Notes under the pieces: model-generated
The model's database searches: none
What the model saw: the letters and a program-made list of their open reading frames with translations, nothing else
What the model was told of the DNA's origin: nothing
Position numbers and translations under genes: made by a program
DNA from: Spongisporangium articulatum
GTDB lineage: Bacteria; Actinomycetota; Actinomycetes; Actinomycetales; Kineosporiaceae
Direction: 5' to 3'
Assembly: GCF_044465595.1 (NCBI RefSeq)
Contig: NZ_JBITLV010000004.1
Coordinates: forward strand, 248,001 to 312,000
Length of the DNA stretch: 64,000 nt
Part shown: piece after piece, positions 8,341 to 15,845 of the stretch
How positions within the stretch are numbered: the stretch's first letter is position 1
Layout: the number at the start of each line of letters is the position of its first letter

Positions 8341-9441
8341 TCAGGACCGCGCCCAGCTGGCCGGGGTCAGGTACGGCGCCACGAGCGTCAGGCCCGCGCG
8401 GTCGCCGTCCAGCCCGAACTCCTGGCCCGGCGCCACGAGCTCCGGCTCGATCCGGGCCAGCCCGAGGACCTTGCCCAACCCCGGGCTGTACACGCTGTGC
8501 AGGACCAGGCCCACGGCCTCGTCGCCGAGCCGCACGTCGCTGCCGGCGGCCACGGGCTCGGTGCCCTCGGTGGTGAAGCCGACCGTCTCGGCGCGGGCCC
8601 CGCCCTCGAAGGCGTCCATCAGGGCGGCGCGCCCGACGTAGTCGTCCTTGGTCACGTCGACCAGCCAGGACCAGCCCAGCTGCAGCGCGTTGCCCGCGGC
8701 GGGCAGCTCCTTGTGGGCGATCGGCTGACGGACCTCGAGCATCGCCGTCTCCAGGGCCTGCGAGCCGGCCGGGGTCAGGTCCTGGAGCGCGTCCCAGACG
8801 GCGGCCGCGTGCTCGGTGGCCACGAAGAACTTGTAGCCGTACTCACCCGTGAACCCGCTGCGGACCAGGGTCACCGGGACCCCGCCGAGCTCGGCCTTGC
8901 GCACGCCCATCAGCGGCATGGCCGGGATGTCGCGGTGGATCGCGCCGCCCAGCAGCGTGGCGACCTTCGGACCCTCGACCAGGATGATCGTCGTCTCGGG
9001 GTTGCCCAGCCGGAACCCGACGTCGAGGCCGACCCGCTCGGCCAGGCCCTTCAGGTGCTCGATCACGGCGGGGCCGGTGCCGAGCGACGTCTCCAGCCGG
9101 AAGCCGTCGCCGACGTTGTAGGCGGTGACGATGTCGACGGGGTGGCCGTCGTCGTCGAGCAGCGCGCCCACGAGCGACTGCTCGGGCGTGACGAACTCCA
9201 GGTCGCGGGTCAGCGCGCCCTGGACCAAGTCGAAGGCGTCGGGTCCGGTGACCTCGACCAGCCCGGCGCCGGACAGGTCGATGCGCGCGCCGTGGGAGCG
9301 CAGCCCCAGGTACTCGGACGCGGCGTCGCCGTAGTGCCGGACGACGTCGGCCGCGCCGATGCGCTCGACCACGGCGGTGGCGGGGTGCCGGTCGGCGAGC
9401 GGGGAGGTGAGGATCTCGGGGTTCCCGGTGGCGACGCTCAT
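8341..9441 (-). CDS. GcvT/aminomethyltransferase-like folate-fold protein
   Basis: A 366-residue protein with the fold of the glycine-cleavage T-protein, YgfZ and DMSP demethylase: an N-terminal region with IDLSGAGLVEVTGPDAFDLVQGALT, a GALLDDDGHPVDIVTAYNVGDGFRLE segment and a C-terminal beta-barrel (VGFTTEGTEPV to GLARIEPELVAPG). Members bind tetrahydrofolate and move one-carbon groups, or use the fold without transfer. It overlaps the ACP gene by 4 bp and is followed after 5 nt by the ketosynthase, so it is an integral part of the cassette. A folate-type protein between ACP and KS is unusual. No gcvP or gcvH lies nearby, so it is not the housekeeping GcvT. Its exact reaction is not known. 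Confidence 0.85.
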   Translation of the reverse strand: MSVATGNPEILTSPLADRHPATAVVERIGAADVVRHYGDAASEYLGLRSHGARIDLSGAGLVEVTGPDAFDLVQGALTRDLEFVTPEQSLVGALLDDDGHPVDIVTAYNVGDGFRLETSLGTGPAVIEHLKGLAERVGLDVGFRLGNPETTIILVEGPKVATLLGGAIHRDIPAMPLMGVRKAELGGVPVTLVRSGFTGEYGYKFFVATEHAAAVWDALQDLTPAGSQALETAMLEVRQPIAHKELPAAGNALQLGWSWLVDVTKDDYVGRAALMDAFEGGARAETVGFTTEGTEPVAAGSDVRLGDEAVGLVLHSVYSPGLGKVLGLARIEPELVAPGQEFGLDGDRAGLTLVAPYLTPASWARS

Positions 9442-9785
9442 GCCTGCGGCTCCTTCAGGTCGATGCCCAGCACGGCGGCGATGTCCTCGCCGGCCGCCTC
9501 ACGGTTGGTGGTCAGGTGGCTGAGGAAGGAGCCCACGGAGCCGAAGATCGACATGTCGTCCTCGTAGACCGGCATGTGGAACTTCTGGTCGATCGCCATC
9601 GACAGCTCGAGGGCGTCGATGCTGTCCAGCTCCAGGCCGCGGCCGAACAGCGGCTGGTCGTCGGTCAGCCACTCGGGCGGGACGGGGAGGTCGAGCCGGT
9701 CGATGATCACGGCCTTGATCTCGGAGGTCATCGCCTGCCAGTGCGCGGCGTGGGCGAGGGCGGCCTCGCGCAGCGGGGTGGTCAT
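9438..9785 (-). CDS. Acyl carrier protein
   Basis: A 115-residue carrier protein. Helix I covers EIKAVIIDRLDL, and the phosphopantetheine attachment Ser55 lies in LELDSIDALEL, matching the DSL/DSI motif of ACPs. It is longer than typical FAS or PKS ACPs (~80-90) by an N-terminal ~20-residue helix and a C-terminal tail (EDIAAVLGIDLKEPQA). It begins 16 nt after the reductase gene stop and overlaps the GcvT-like gene by 4 bp. It presumably carries the growing acyl chain for the fused ketosynthase. Confidence 0.93.
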   Translation of the reverse strand: MTTPLREAALAHAAHWQAMTSEIKAVIIDRLDLPVPPEWLTDDQPLFGRGLELDSIDALELSMAIDQKFHMPVYEDDMSIFGSVGSFLSHLTTNREAAGEDIAAVLGIDLKEPQA

Positions 9786-9801
9786 GGGTGCATGCCTTTC
9801 G

Positions 9802-10683
9802 TCAGGAGGAGAGACGGTCGGGGGAGGGGGACGGCGCGGTGAGCGATCGGCGGGGTCGCCCGGAGGACTGGCTGGACATCGCCCGTTTGCGGGGGCCGGT
9901 CCCGTCGCGGTCCTCGAGGATCGTGGTCATGACCATGCCGAGCGTCGCGCCGCCGTTGACCGGGATGTCGGCGCCCGTCACGTAGGAGGCGCCGTCGCTG
10001 CACAGGAAGGTCACGACGGTGGCCACCTCTTCGGGCCGGGCCGCCCGGCCGAGGGCCACCCGGTCGACGAACGCCTTCTGCACCGCGGGCCCCATGGCGC
10101 CGACCATGTCCGTGTCGACCAGCCCGGGGGAGACGGTGTTGACCCGGATGCCGACCGGGGCCAGTTCCGCGGCCAGACTCTTGGCCAGCGTGGCCACGGC
10201 CCCCTTGGAGGTGGCGTAGTTGACGACGGCCGGGGCACCGAGGGCGGTCAGCGAGGAGATCGTGACGATGGCGCCCCGGCGGGCGCTCAGCATGACCTTG
10301 GTGGCCTCGCGGCAGCACAGGAACGTGCCGAACACGTTGGTGTCCATGACCCGCCGGAACTCCTCGGCGTTCATCCGGACCACCATGTTGTCGGCGGTGA
10401 TCCCGGCGTTGGCCACAAGGATGTCCAGCCGTCCGTGGCGCTCGCGCACGCCGGCGAACATCGCGCGCACCTCGTCCTCGTCGGCGACATCGGCCCGGAC
10501 GGCCTCCGCCCTCCCCCCGAGGGACTCGATCCGGGCGACGACGTCCAGTGCGGCGGCCTCGTCCGACCGGTAGTTGACGACGACGGTCGCGCCGTTGCGG
10601 CCGAGGTCGACCGCACAGGCGGCCCCGATGCCTCGGGAGGCTCCGGTGACGAGAGCGACCGTGCCGGGGACGAGGCTGCTCAT
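9802..10683 (-). CDS. FabG-like short-chain dehydrogenase with C-terminal tail
   Basis: A 293-residue SDR similar to 3-oxoacyl-ACP reductase. The cofactor loop is TGASRGIG (13-20), NAG lies at 92-94, Asn115 in NVFGT, and the catalytic set is Ser143, Tyr156 and Lys160 (YATSK). FabG proteins normally end near residue 247, after the NGG motif. Here an extra ~45 residues rich in Arg, Ser and Pro follow, with no recognisable fold. It is the first gene of the minus-strand cassette and would reduce the beta-keto group on the ACP. No clear ribosome-binding site precedes its ATG. Confidence 0.9.
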   Translation of the reverse strand: MSSLVPGTVALVTGASRGIGAACAVDLGRNGATVVVNYRSDEAAALDVVARIESLGGRAEAVRADVADEDEVRAMFAGVRERHGRLDILVANAGITADNMVVRMNAEEFRRVMDTNVFGTFLCCREATKVMLSARRGAIVTISSLTALGAPAVVNYATSKGAVATLAKSLAAELAPVGIRVNTVSPGLVDTDMVGAMGPAVQKAFVDRVALGRAARPEEVATVVTFLCSDGASYVTGADIPVNGGATLGMVMTTILEDRDGTGPRKRAMSSQSSGRPRRSLTAPSPSPDRLSS

Positions 10684-10806
10684 GGACGGGACTTTTGCTG
10701 AAATAAATCGTTCTGTCCATCCTTTTCGCCAGACCTGACCGACGGTCGCGTCGCGTCCCGTCCCGGGTCAGGGGGTCTGACCTGCGATTGCTGATGTGAT
10801 TCGGCC

Positions 10807-10821
10807 TACGCCGGTGGCGTA
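10807..10821. promoter_or_regulatory. Palindromic candidate operator in divergent promoter region
   Basis: A 15-bp palindrome, TACGCC-GGT-GGCGTA, lies in the 215-bp gap between the divergently transcribed FabG-like gene and the XRE regulator gene. The position suits autoregulation and control of the cassette by the neighbouring regulator. The rest of the gap (10684-10898) contains an AT-richer stretch at 10692-10725 that probably holds the cassette promoter. No experiment supports the site. Confidence 0.4.
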
Positions 10822-10898
10822 CATCTCAGTTGATGGCCCATCATGGGGCGCAGGCCGGCGCCGGAAGGTCGGCGAAGGAGGAACGGGGTGTTCGTGAA

Positions 10899-11336
10899 GT
10901 GACCCAGGAGCGCAGCCTGGCCGACCGGCTGGAGACGCTGTTCCGCACGGTGCACCCCGCGGGCCGGGGCGAGTACACCAACAAGGAGGTCGCCGACGCG
11001 ATCGCGGCCGACGGCGGGGCGACCATCTCGGTCACCTATCTCTGGCAGCTGCGCAACGGTCAGCGCGACAACCCGACCATGCACCACCTCGAGGCGATCG
11101 CGAAGTTCTTCGGCGTCCCGCCGTCATACTTCTTCGACGACGAGGCTGCGGCCCGGCTGGACGAACAGCTGGGGGTCCTGACCGCGTTGCGGGATGCGAA
11201 CGTCCGCGGGGTCGCCCTGCGCACGTTCGGTCTCTCACCCGCGGGCGTGGAAGCGGTCACGGCCATGATCGAGCAGGTGCGGCGGCTGGAGGGGCTCAGG
11301 GATGACGCCGAGGAGGGGTCCGGTGCGCCGGGCTGA
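10899..11336 (+). CDS. XRE-family helix-turn-helix regulator
   Basis: A cytoplasmic DNA-binding protein of 145 residues if started at the GTG at 10899. The HTH spans residues ~3-70: SLADRLETLF, then a specific EYTNKEVADAI / ISVTYLWQLRNGQRDNP recognition core and HLEAIAKFFGVPPSYFF. The C-terminal third is a helical segment ending VTAMIEQVRRLEGL. This form occurs in actinobacteria together with an ImmA/IrrE peptidase and an MAB_1171c-like membrane protein, exactly the next two genes. An in-frame ATG at 10833 would add 22 residues without a ribosome-binding site; AAGGAGGA at 10875-10882 favours a downstream start, though its spacing of 16 nt is long. Start is uncertain. Confidence 0.85.
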   Translation: MTQERSLADRLETLFRTVHPAGRGEYTNKEVADAIAADGGATISVTYLWQLRNGQRDNPTMHHLEAIAKFFGVPPSYFFDDEAAARLDEQLGVLTALRDANVRGVALRTFGLSPAGVEAVTAMIEQVRRLEGLRDDAEEGSGAPG

Positions 11337-11838
11337 CCGGCGGATGCGGCGCCGCTGCGCCGAGCTGGTCCGCGACCTCGTGCTGAGCGACCCCTTCGAC
11401 CTGGACGACGTCGTCGCCCAGGTCTCGACCGCCCGCGGCCGCCCGATCCGGCTGCTGCCGATGAACCGGGGGGCCTGGCACGCGGTCTGCGGGGTCTGGG
11501 TCACGGGCGAGTCCGAGGACTTCATCTTCGTCGACGGCCAGGCCACCGGCGTGCACCGCGAACACATCGTGCTGCACGAGCTGGCCCACATGCTGTGCGG
11601 TCATCGCTCGGGGCTGGCCGAGTCCCGGTTCGCCGACGTCTCCGCCCTGGTGCCTGATCTCGACCCCGAGACCATCCGCCGGGTGCTGGCCCGCAGCGAC
11701 TACGAGGACGACCAGGAGCGCGAGGCCGAGCTGCTGGCCTCGATGCTGCGCGGCCGGGCGGGCGTGCCGCCGCCGCCGCTGACCTCCTCGGCCGCCGAGG
11801 AACTGGCGGCCCGGCCCGACGCCCGGCTCGATGCTTGA
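11323..11838 (+). CDS. ImmA/IrrE-type metallo-endopeptidase
   Basis: A 171-residue protein with the zinc-peptidase motif HELAH (in HIVLHELAHMLCGH) and a downstream acidic EREAELLASMLRG helix that supplies the third ligand, as in the ImmA/IrrE (COG2856) family. ImmA cleaves its partner XRE repressor to induce genes. The partner here would be the preceding regulator, whose gene it overlaps by 14 bp. GTG at 11323 is preferred to the ATG at 11302 because GAGGAGGGG lies 5 nt before it. It overlaps the next gene by 8 bp. Cleavage of the regulator is inference from the family. Confidence 0.82.
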   Translation: MRRADRRMRRRCAELVRDLVLSDPFDLDDVVAQVSTARGRPIRLLPMNRGAWHAVCGVWVTGESEDFIFVDGQATGVHREHIVLHELAHMLCGHRSGLAESRFADVSALVPDLDPETIRRVLARSDYEDDQEREAELLASMLRGRAGVPPPPLTSSAAEELAARPDARLDA

Positions 11839-13123
11839 CGGTCGCGGTTCCCTCGGCACCGACGCGTGGGTGCACGTCGTCCTGGCCCTGGCCTGCTGGA
11901 CCGTGGTCCTGCTGCGCCGCCCGGAACCCGAGACCGGCCGGGTCGGACGGCTGATGTGGGCCGGTCTGGTGGGGCTCGCGGCCGGGTCGACCTTCGACGC
12001 CTGGCCCCTGAACCATCGGCTCGACGGCCTGCTGCCCGGCCGTCCGGTGGCGGGGGCGTTGTACGGCGGGGCGACCATGCTGGGCTGCGGGCTCGGCGTG
12101 CTGGCGATCATCGAGTGGGCGGCCCCCGACTGGCTCGACCGGCGGGCCCGCCGCATCGTCTACGCGCTGCTGGCCCTGGTGGTGACGGCCGAACTCGTCG
12201 CCCTCCTGAGCCTGCCCGCGGCCGTCACGGTCGTCGACGTGCCGGACCACCGGCTGGCCGAGCAGCTGGCCCTGCACCCGCAGGCGTACGTGTCGCTGGT
12301 GATCTCGTCGCCGTTGCTGACCGTGGGGCTGATCATCACCAGCCGGTGCTGCCTCTGGTACCGCCACCTGGCCCCCGACGGCCCGTCGGCCCGGGCGCTG
12401 CAGCGCATCCTGGTCGCGAACGCGCTGCTGACCGGCTGGATGGTGCTGCGCCTGATCGGGCTGGTCCTGGTGATCGGCGGCAGCCGGATCGACGTCGGGG
12501 GTTTGTTCCGCGCTTCCGACCTCTCGTTCGAGCTGGCCATCCTCGGTTACCTGGCCGCGTTCCTCAGCCTGCGCGACGCGTGGGGCCGACTGCGGGCGGC
12601 CGTGGTCGACCGCCGGGCGCTGCGCCGGATGCGACCGCTGTGGTCGCGCACCGTGGCGGTGCACCCCCAGGTCGTGCTGCGCACCGACGGCTGGCTGCGG
12701 GACGCCGTCGACCCGCGCGACCTGGGGATGCGCCGCTACCGTCGGGTGATCGAGTTCCGGGACGCCGTGCTGCTCCTGCTGCCGTTCCTGGACGCCGGGC
12801 GCCGGGGTCGGGTCCGGGCCTGGCTGGAGCCGCGGGTCGCCCCGCCCGATCTGGACCTGATGGCCGACGCGGTGGAGCTGGAGCTGGCCCGTCGGGACGC
12901 CCTGCGGGGCCGCCCGAGCGCGTGGCCGGGCGCCGACCCGGGTGACCTCGCGCGCTTCGGCCCACTGCTGCGCGGCGGTCACGACGTCGAGGCCGAGGTC
13001 CGGGTGCTGCTTCGGGTGGCCGCTCTGGCGGGGGACGTCGACCGGGTGGTCGAGCGGTTCGCCGCGGGTCCCGACATGACGGGCGGGCGGGCTGGCGTCG
13101 CCGCCCGCGGGGTGGGAGGTTAG
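11831..13123 (+). CDS. MAB_1171c-like multi-pass membrane protein
   Basis: A 430-residue protein with about seven predicted membrane segments in the first 245 residues (for example VVLALACWTVVLLRR and YALLALVVTAELVALLSL). A soluble C-terminal half follows (RALRRMRPLWSRTVA to LRVAALAGDVDRVV). This is the pattern of the actinobacterial MAB_1171c/DUF6545 family, which is annotated only as putative transporter and is regularly encoded beside an XRE regulator and an ImmA-type peptidase. It may be the signal-sensing membrane arm of that module. No transport motif is visible. Confidence 0.78.
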   Translation: MLDGRGSLGTDAWVHVVLALACWTVVLLRRPEPETGRVGRLMWAGLVGLAAGSTFDAWPLNHRLDGLLPGRPVAGALYGGATMLGCGLGVLAIIEWAAPDWLDRRARRIVYALLALVVTAELVALLSLPAAVTVVDVPDHRLAEQLALHPQAYVSLVISSPLLTVGLIITSRCCLWYRHLAPDGPSARALQRILVANALLTGWMVLRLIGLVLVIGGSRIDVGGLFRASDLSFELAILGYLAAFLSLRDAWGRLRAAVVDRRALRRMRPLWSRTVAVHPQVVLRTDGWLRDAVDPRDLGMRRYRRVIEFRDAVLLLLPFLDAGRRGRVRAWLEPRVAPPDLDLMADAVELELARRDALRGRPSAWPGADPGDLARFGPLLRGGHDVEAEVRVLLRVAALAGDVDRVVERFAAGPDMTGGRAGVAARGVGG

Positions 13124-13127
13124 GCCC

Positions 13128-13574
13128 GTGAGCGATGCGATCTACGAACCCAGCGACGGCGACGTCGAGAACGACGTCGTGGACCTGGACCAGGCCTTCG
13201 GTGACGACAACGTCGACGACATCTACGACACCAGCTACTCCCCGCCCGACCGGGAGCCGACGAACACCAAGTTCGGCACCACGTGGGCCGAGGAGAGCGC
13301 CGGTGAGACGCTCGACCAGCGCATCGCCCAGGAGGAGCCGGACCCGACGTCCCGCTACGAGACGGACGAGGACGTCGACGCGGTGAACGAGGACGAGCTG
13401 GAGCCGGAGGAGCTGCGCTACAGCGAGGTCGGCAGCGGTCGGGCGGGGCGCCTGGTCGACCCCGACGAGGGCGCGCACGAGGACCGTGAGAAGGACCTGG
13501 TCGGCGACGACGTCGGGCTCGACGGCGGTGCGGCCAGCGCCGAGGAGGCCGCCGTCCACGTCATCGACGAGTGA
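13128..13574 (+). CDS. DUF5709-family acidic protein
   Basis: A 148-residue, very acidic, low-hydrophobicity protein with repeated Asp/Glu tracts and conserved-looking SYSPPDREP, TKFGTTWAEE and ETLDQRIAQEEPD segments, matching the actinobacterial DUF5709 family. Function is unknown and it is probably intrinsically disordered. GTG start 4 nt after the preceding stop. Its 3' end overlaps the convergent DUF4442 gene by 14 bp. Confidence 0.8.
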   Translation: MSDAIYEPSDGDVENDVVDLDQAFGDDNVDDIYDTSYSPPDREPTNTKFGTTWAEESAGETLDQRIAQEEPDPTSRYETDEDVDAVNEDELEPEELRYSEVGSGRAGRLVDPDEGAHEDREKDLVGDDVGLDGGAASAEEAAVHVIDE

Positions 13575-14034
13575 GCCGCTCCTTCCGCCTGATGTAGAGC
13601 TGCTTGCGCACCGTGGCGACCACGGTCCCGTCGGTGCCCACGACGTCCACCGAGAACCACTCGAGGTGCTTGTCGCCGGCGTCGGCGGCCGCCCGGAACG
13701 CCGCCACCTGCGCGTCGGACAGGGTGATGTGGGCGGTGACGTCGGTGCGCCCGGGGGTGACGAACCGGATCTCCCCGGCCCGGTCCCAGACGATGTAGTC
13801 GCGCCCGACCCGGTTCATCATCAGGATCATGAAGAACGGGTCGGTCATCGCGAACAGCGAGCCCCCGAACGCCGTCCCGACGTAGTTGCGGTTCCAGCGG
13901 CGCAGCTTCAGGCGGACCCGCGCCTCGCGCCACTCGTCGTCCACGTGCTCGACGCGGATGCCGGAGAAGAGCATCGGCGGCCACCAGTTCATCAACCGCC
14001 GCAGCCGGGCCGGGGTCATCGCGGTGTACCTCAT
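13561..14034 (-). CDS. DUF4442 hotdog-fold thioesterase-like protein
   Basis: A 157-residue single hotdog-domain protein related to the YiiD C-terminal / PaaI thioesterase group. Characteristic segments are NRNYVGTAFGGSLFAMTDPFFMI (central helix with its Gly-rich turn) and GEIRFVTPGRTDVTAHITL (strands). Such proteins hydrolyse or bind acyl-CoA; the substrate is not known. A second in-frame ATG lies five codons on (14019). It converges on DUF5709 with overlapping 3' ends. Confidence 0.8.
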   Translation of the reverse strand: MRYTAMTPARLRRLMNWWPPMLFSGIRVEHVDDEWREARVRLKLRRWNRNYVGTAFGGSLFAMTDPFFMILMMNRVGRDYIVWDRAGEIRFVTPGRTDVTAHITLSDAQVAAFRAAADAGDKHLEWFSVDVVGTDGTVVATVRKQLYIRRKERLTRR

Positions 14035-14119
14035 CCGGGGACTCTAACTAAGTAAGCGCTTGCTCACCAGGGTGGACGTCCCCAGGCGGTTTCCAGGAAC
14101 CGCGCCTAACCTGGCGATC

Positions 14120-15019
14120 ATGCAGGCTGCGCTGGTGGTGAACGCGGCGTCGCGGTCCGGGCACGAGGCGTTCGAGACGGCCGAGAAACGGCTCCGGGAG
14201 CGGGGTCTCGACCTCACCCACGCCCGCGAGGTGACCGACCCCGAACACCTGGCGGACGTCGTCCGGTCGGTGGTGGACGAGGGGGCCCGGCTCGTCGTGC
14301 TGGGGGGTGGCGACGGCACGGTCAGTTCGGTGGCCGCGTTGTTGCCCGAGGCGGGCATCACCCTGGGGCTGCTGCCCACCGGCACCGCGAACGACCTGGC
14401 CCGCACCCTCGGCCTGCCCACCGACCTCGTCGCGGCCTGTGACGTGGTGGCCGACGGCCGGCCGGCCCGGGTCGACCTGGGCGTGGTCGGCGACGACGTC
14501 TACCTGAACCTGGCCTCGGTCGGGCTGGCCGTCGAGGTGACGAAGTCCCTGTCGCCGCGCCTGAAGCGCCGGCTCGGGGCCGCGGCCTACCCCGTCGCGG
14601 CCCTGCGGGCCTACCTGCGGCACCGGCCGTTCGCCGCGGCCCTGCACTTCCCCGACGGCGATCATCCCGACGTGGAGCTGGGCGACCTGCTGCAGGTCGG
14701 GGTGGCCAACGGGCGGTACTACGGCGGGGGAGCGGTCGCCGCGCCCGAGGCGGAGATCGACGAGGGGTTGCTCGACGTGTACGCGATCCCGCGCGGCACG
14801 GCGGGGCAGCGGCTGGGCGTGGCCCGGCACTTCGTGTCCGGGGCCTTCACCCGGGCCGACCACGTCCTGCACGTGCGGACCCGGCGGGTGCGGCTGACGA
14901 CGTCCCCCTCGCTGCCCGCGAACGTGGACGGCGAGCTGTCGGCGCGCACCCCGCTCGACTTCGGAGTGCGGCCGGGGGCGCTGCGCGTGCTCGTACCGGC
15001 CGATTCCCCGGCGCCCTAG
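14120..15019 (+). CDS. Diacylglycerol/lipid kinase-family protein
   Basis: A 299-residue ATP-dependent lipid kinase of the DAGK/YegS family. The nucleotide motif GGGDGT (VVLGGGDGTVSSVAALL) and LLPTGTANDLARTLGLP are diagnostic, and the C-terminal beta-sandwich contains PANVDGEL. It would phosphorylate diacylglycerol, a sphingoid-like lipid or a glycolipid at the membrane. The ATG at 14120 begins the first beta strand (MQAALVVNAAS). It converges with the small XRE gene, and the two stop codons share the palindrome CTAG. Confidence 0.9.
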   Translation: MQAALVVNAASRSGHEAFETAEKRLRERGLDLTHAREVTDPEHLADVVRSVVDEGARLVVLGGGDGTVSSVAALLPEAGITLGLLPTGTANDLARTLGLPTDLVAACDVVADGRPARVDLGVVGDDVYLNLASVGLAVEVTKSLSPRLKRRLGAAAYPVAALRAYLRHRPFAAALHFPDGDHPDVELGDLLQVGVANGRYYGGGAVAAPEAEIDEGLLDVYAIPRGTAGQRLGVARHFVSGAFTRADHVLHVRTRRVRLTTSPSLPANVDGELSARTPLDFGVRPGALRVLVPADSPAP

Positions 15020-15243
15020 GGGCAGGTCTCGCCCTGGGGGTGGGCGCGCAGCTGCAGGCCGAGCGCATCCATCACGCAGAGCACCTTGTCCAGCCGCACG
15101 GTGGGCTTCCCGTTCTCCAGTGCCCCGATGAACCGCGCGGAGGTCCCGGCCAGCCCGGCGAGCTCCTCCTGACGCAGCCCCAGCTCTCGGCGTCTGCGGC
15201 GGAGGTCGTGACCGAGAGTGTTGGTGGAGACGTCGTCGGTCAT
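15016..15243 (-). CDS. HipB-like XRE-family protein (candidate antitoxin)
   Basis: A 75-residue single HTH protein (LGHDLRRRRRELGLRQEELAGLAGTS, then FIGALENGKPTVRLDKVLCVMDALGL), the size and pattern of HipB-type antitoxins. HipB normally binds DNA and neutralises the HipA kinase encoded next to it. Here the HipA-like gene lies on the same strand but 600 bp upstream, with hipA before hipB, the reverse of the usual order. Its stop codon overlaps that of the lipid kinase. Assignment as antitoxin rests on that neighbour and fold. Confidence 0.8.
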   Translation of the reverse strand: MTDDVSTNTLGHDLRRRRRELGLRQEELAGLAGTSARFIGALENGKPTVRLDKVLCVMDALGLQLRAHPQGETCP

Positions 15244-15359
15244 CCGGACCTCCGGGCGGGTTCACGAGAATTCCAGAGAAGGGAATGTGCGACGGAAATG
15301 GGCACCAAGAATTCTCGCCGACTGTTCCGGTGCGCGGCGAAAATGATGCATCAAAGAGA

Positions 15360-15382
15360 CTCGTTCCGCATTTCGGAACGAG
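15360..15382 (-). terminator. Hairpin with pyrimidine-rich tail on minus strand
   Basis: A perfect 9-bp stem (CTCGTTCCG at 15360-15368, CGGAACGAG at 15374-15382) with a 5-nt loop. Read on the minus strand it is followed by GTCTCTTTG. It lies downstream of the 28-codon small ORF and may be its intrinsic terminator, or an operator upstream of the HipB-like gene. Confidence 0.5.
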
Positions 15383-15427
15383 CGTGCCGATTTCTTTGCC
15401 CCCCGTCGAAGGGCGTATCGCGTCGGC

Positions 15428-15472
15428 CACCCCGGAGGGGGTAGGCAGTGGGTCAGGGGTTCCTCCGGGGTG
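15428..15472. promoter_or_regulatory. 11-bp inverted repeat downstream of small ORF
   Basis: CACCCCGGAGG at 15428-15438 is perfectly repeated inverted at 15462-15472, with a 23-nt spacer. On the minus strand it begins 20 nt after the small-ORF stop. It probably forms an RNA hairpin in the 3' part of that transcript. Confidence 0.45.
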
Positions 15473-15492
15473 ACGTCCGCGCAGCGTATGGC

Positions 15493-15579
15493 CTAGATGG
15501 CCCAGCCGAGCCAGTGCAGCGCGGCAGCAGCGGCCTGGGCTCCGACGACGGTCAGGTGGGCCAGGAAGCTGGTCAGCAT
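15493..15579 (-). CDS. 28-residue hydrophobic small protein (candidate)
   Basis: ATG at 15579 is preceded at ideal spacing (5 nt) by GGAGG (15585-15589 on the opposite strand) and opens a 28-codon frame ending in TAG. The peptide begins MLTSFLAHLTVVGAQ, continues with an alanine run and ends HWLGWAI: one short membrane-like helix with tryptophans at the end. It sits in the unusually AT-rich 600-bp gap between the HipA-like and HipB-like genes. Single-TM small proteins can be membrane regulators, type I-like toxins or signalling peptides; none can be chosen here. The remainder of the gap, 15580-15845, shows no other convincing gene and probably carries its promoter. Confidence 0.5.
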   Translation of the reverse strand: MLTSFLAHLTVVGAQAAAAALHWLGWAI

Positions 15580-15845
15580 GGGAACCTCCATTGGTTTTCC
15601 GATATCGACGAGGCACATATCTAGCCAGAATTACTGAGGGTCACAAGACACGAATTGGCTACGTGCGGGTAACGGTAATTCCACGTACCAGGCCCGGCCG
15701 AAGAAAGAACCGGTCGCGCGCGGGTGTGCGACAGGATCGGTTGCGCACACGGTCCGTGACGCGCGAATGTCCGGTACGTGCCTGTTCCGGGTGTCGAAGA
15801 ATTTTTCCCGAGCGGTCGTGGTCCGGGCCGTCCTGGCCGGCGGGA

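Noticed and set aside
8341..9441. Housekeeping gcvT of the glycine cleavage system
   Set aside because: The gene is inside a KS/ACP operon and no gcvH or gcvP is nearby; similarity is at fold and family level only.
11522..12982. 486-codon frame antisense to the ImmA-like and MAB_1171c-like genes
   Set aside because: Low-complexity Arg/Gln/Pro product; the plus strand has coherent protease and membrane signatures with coupling overlaps.
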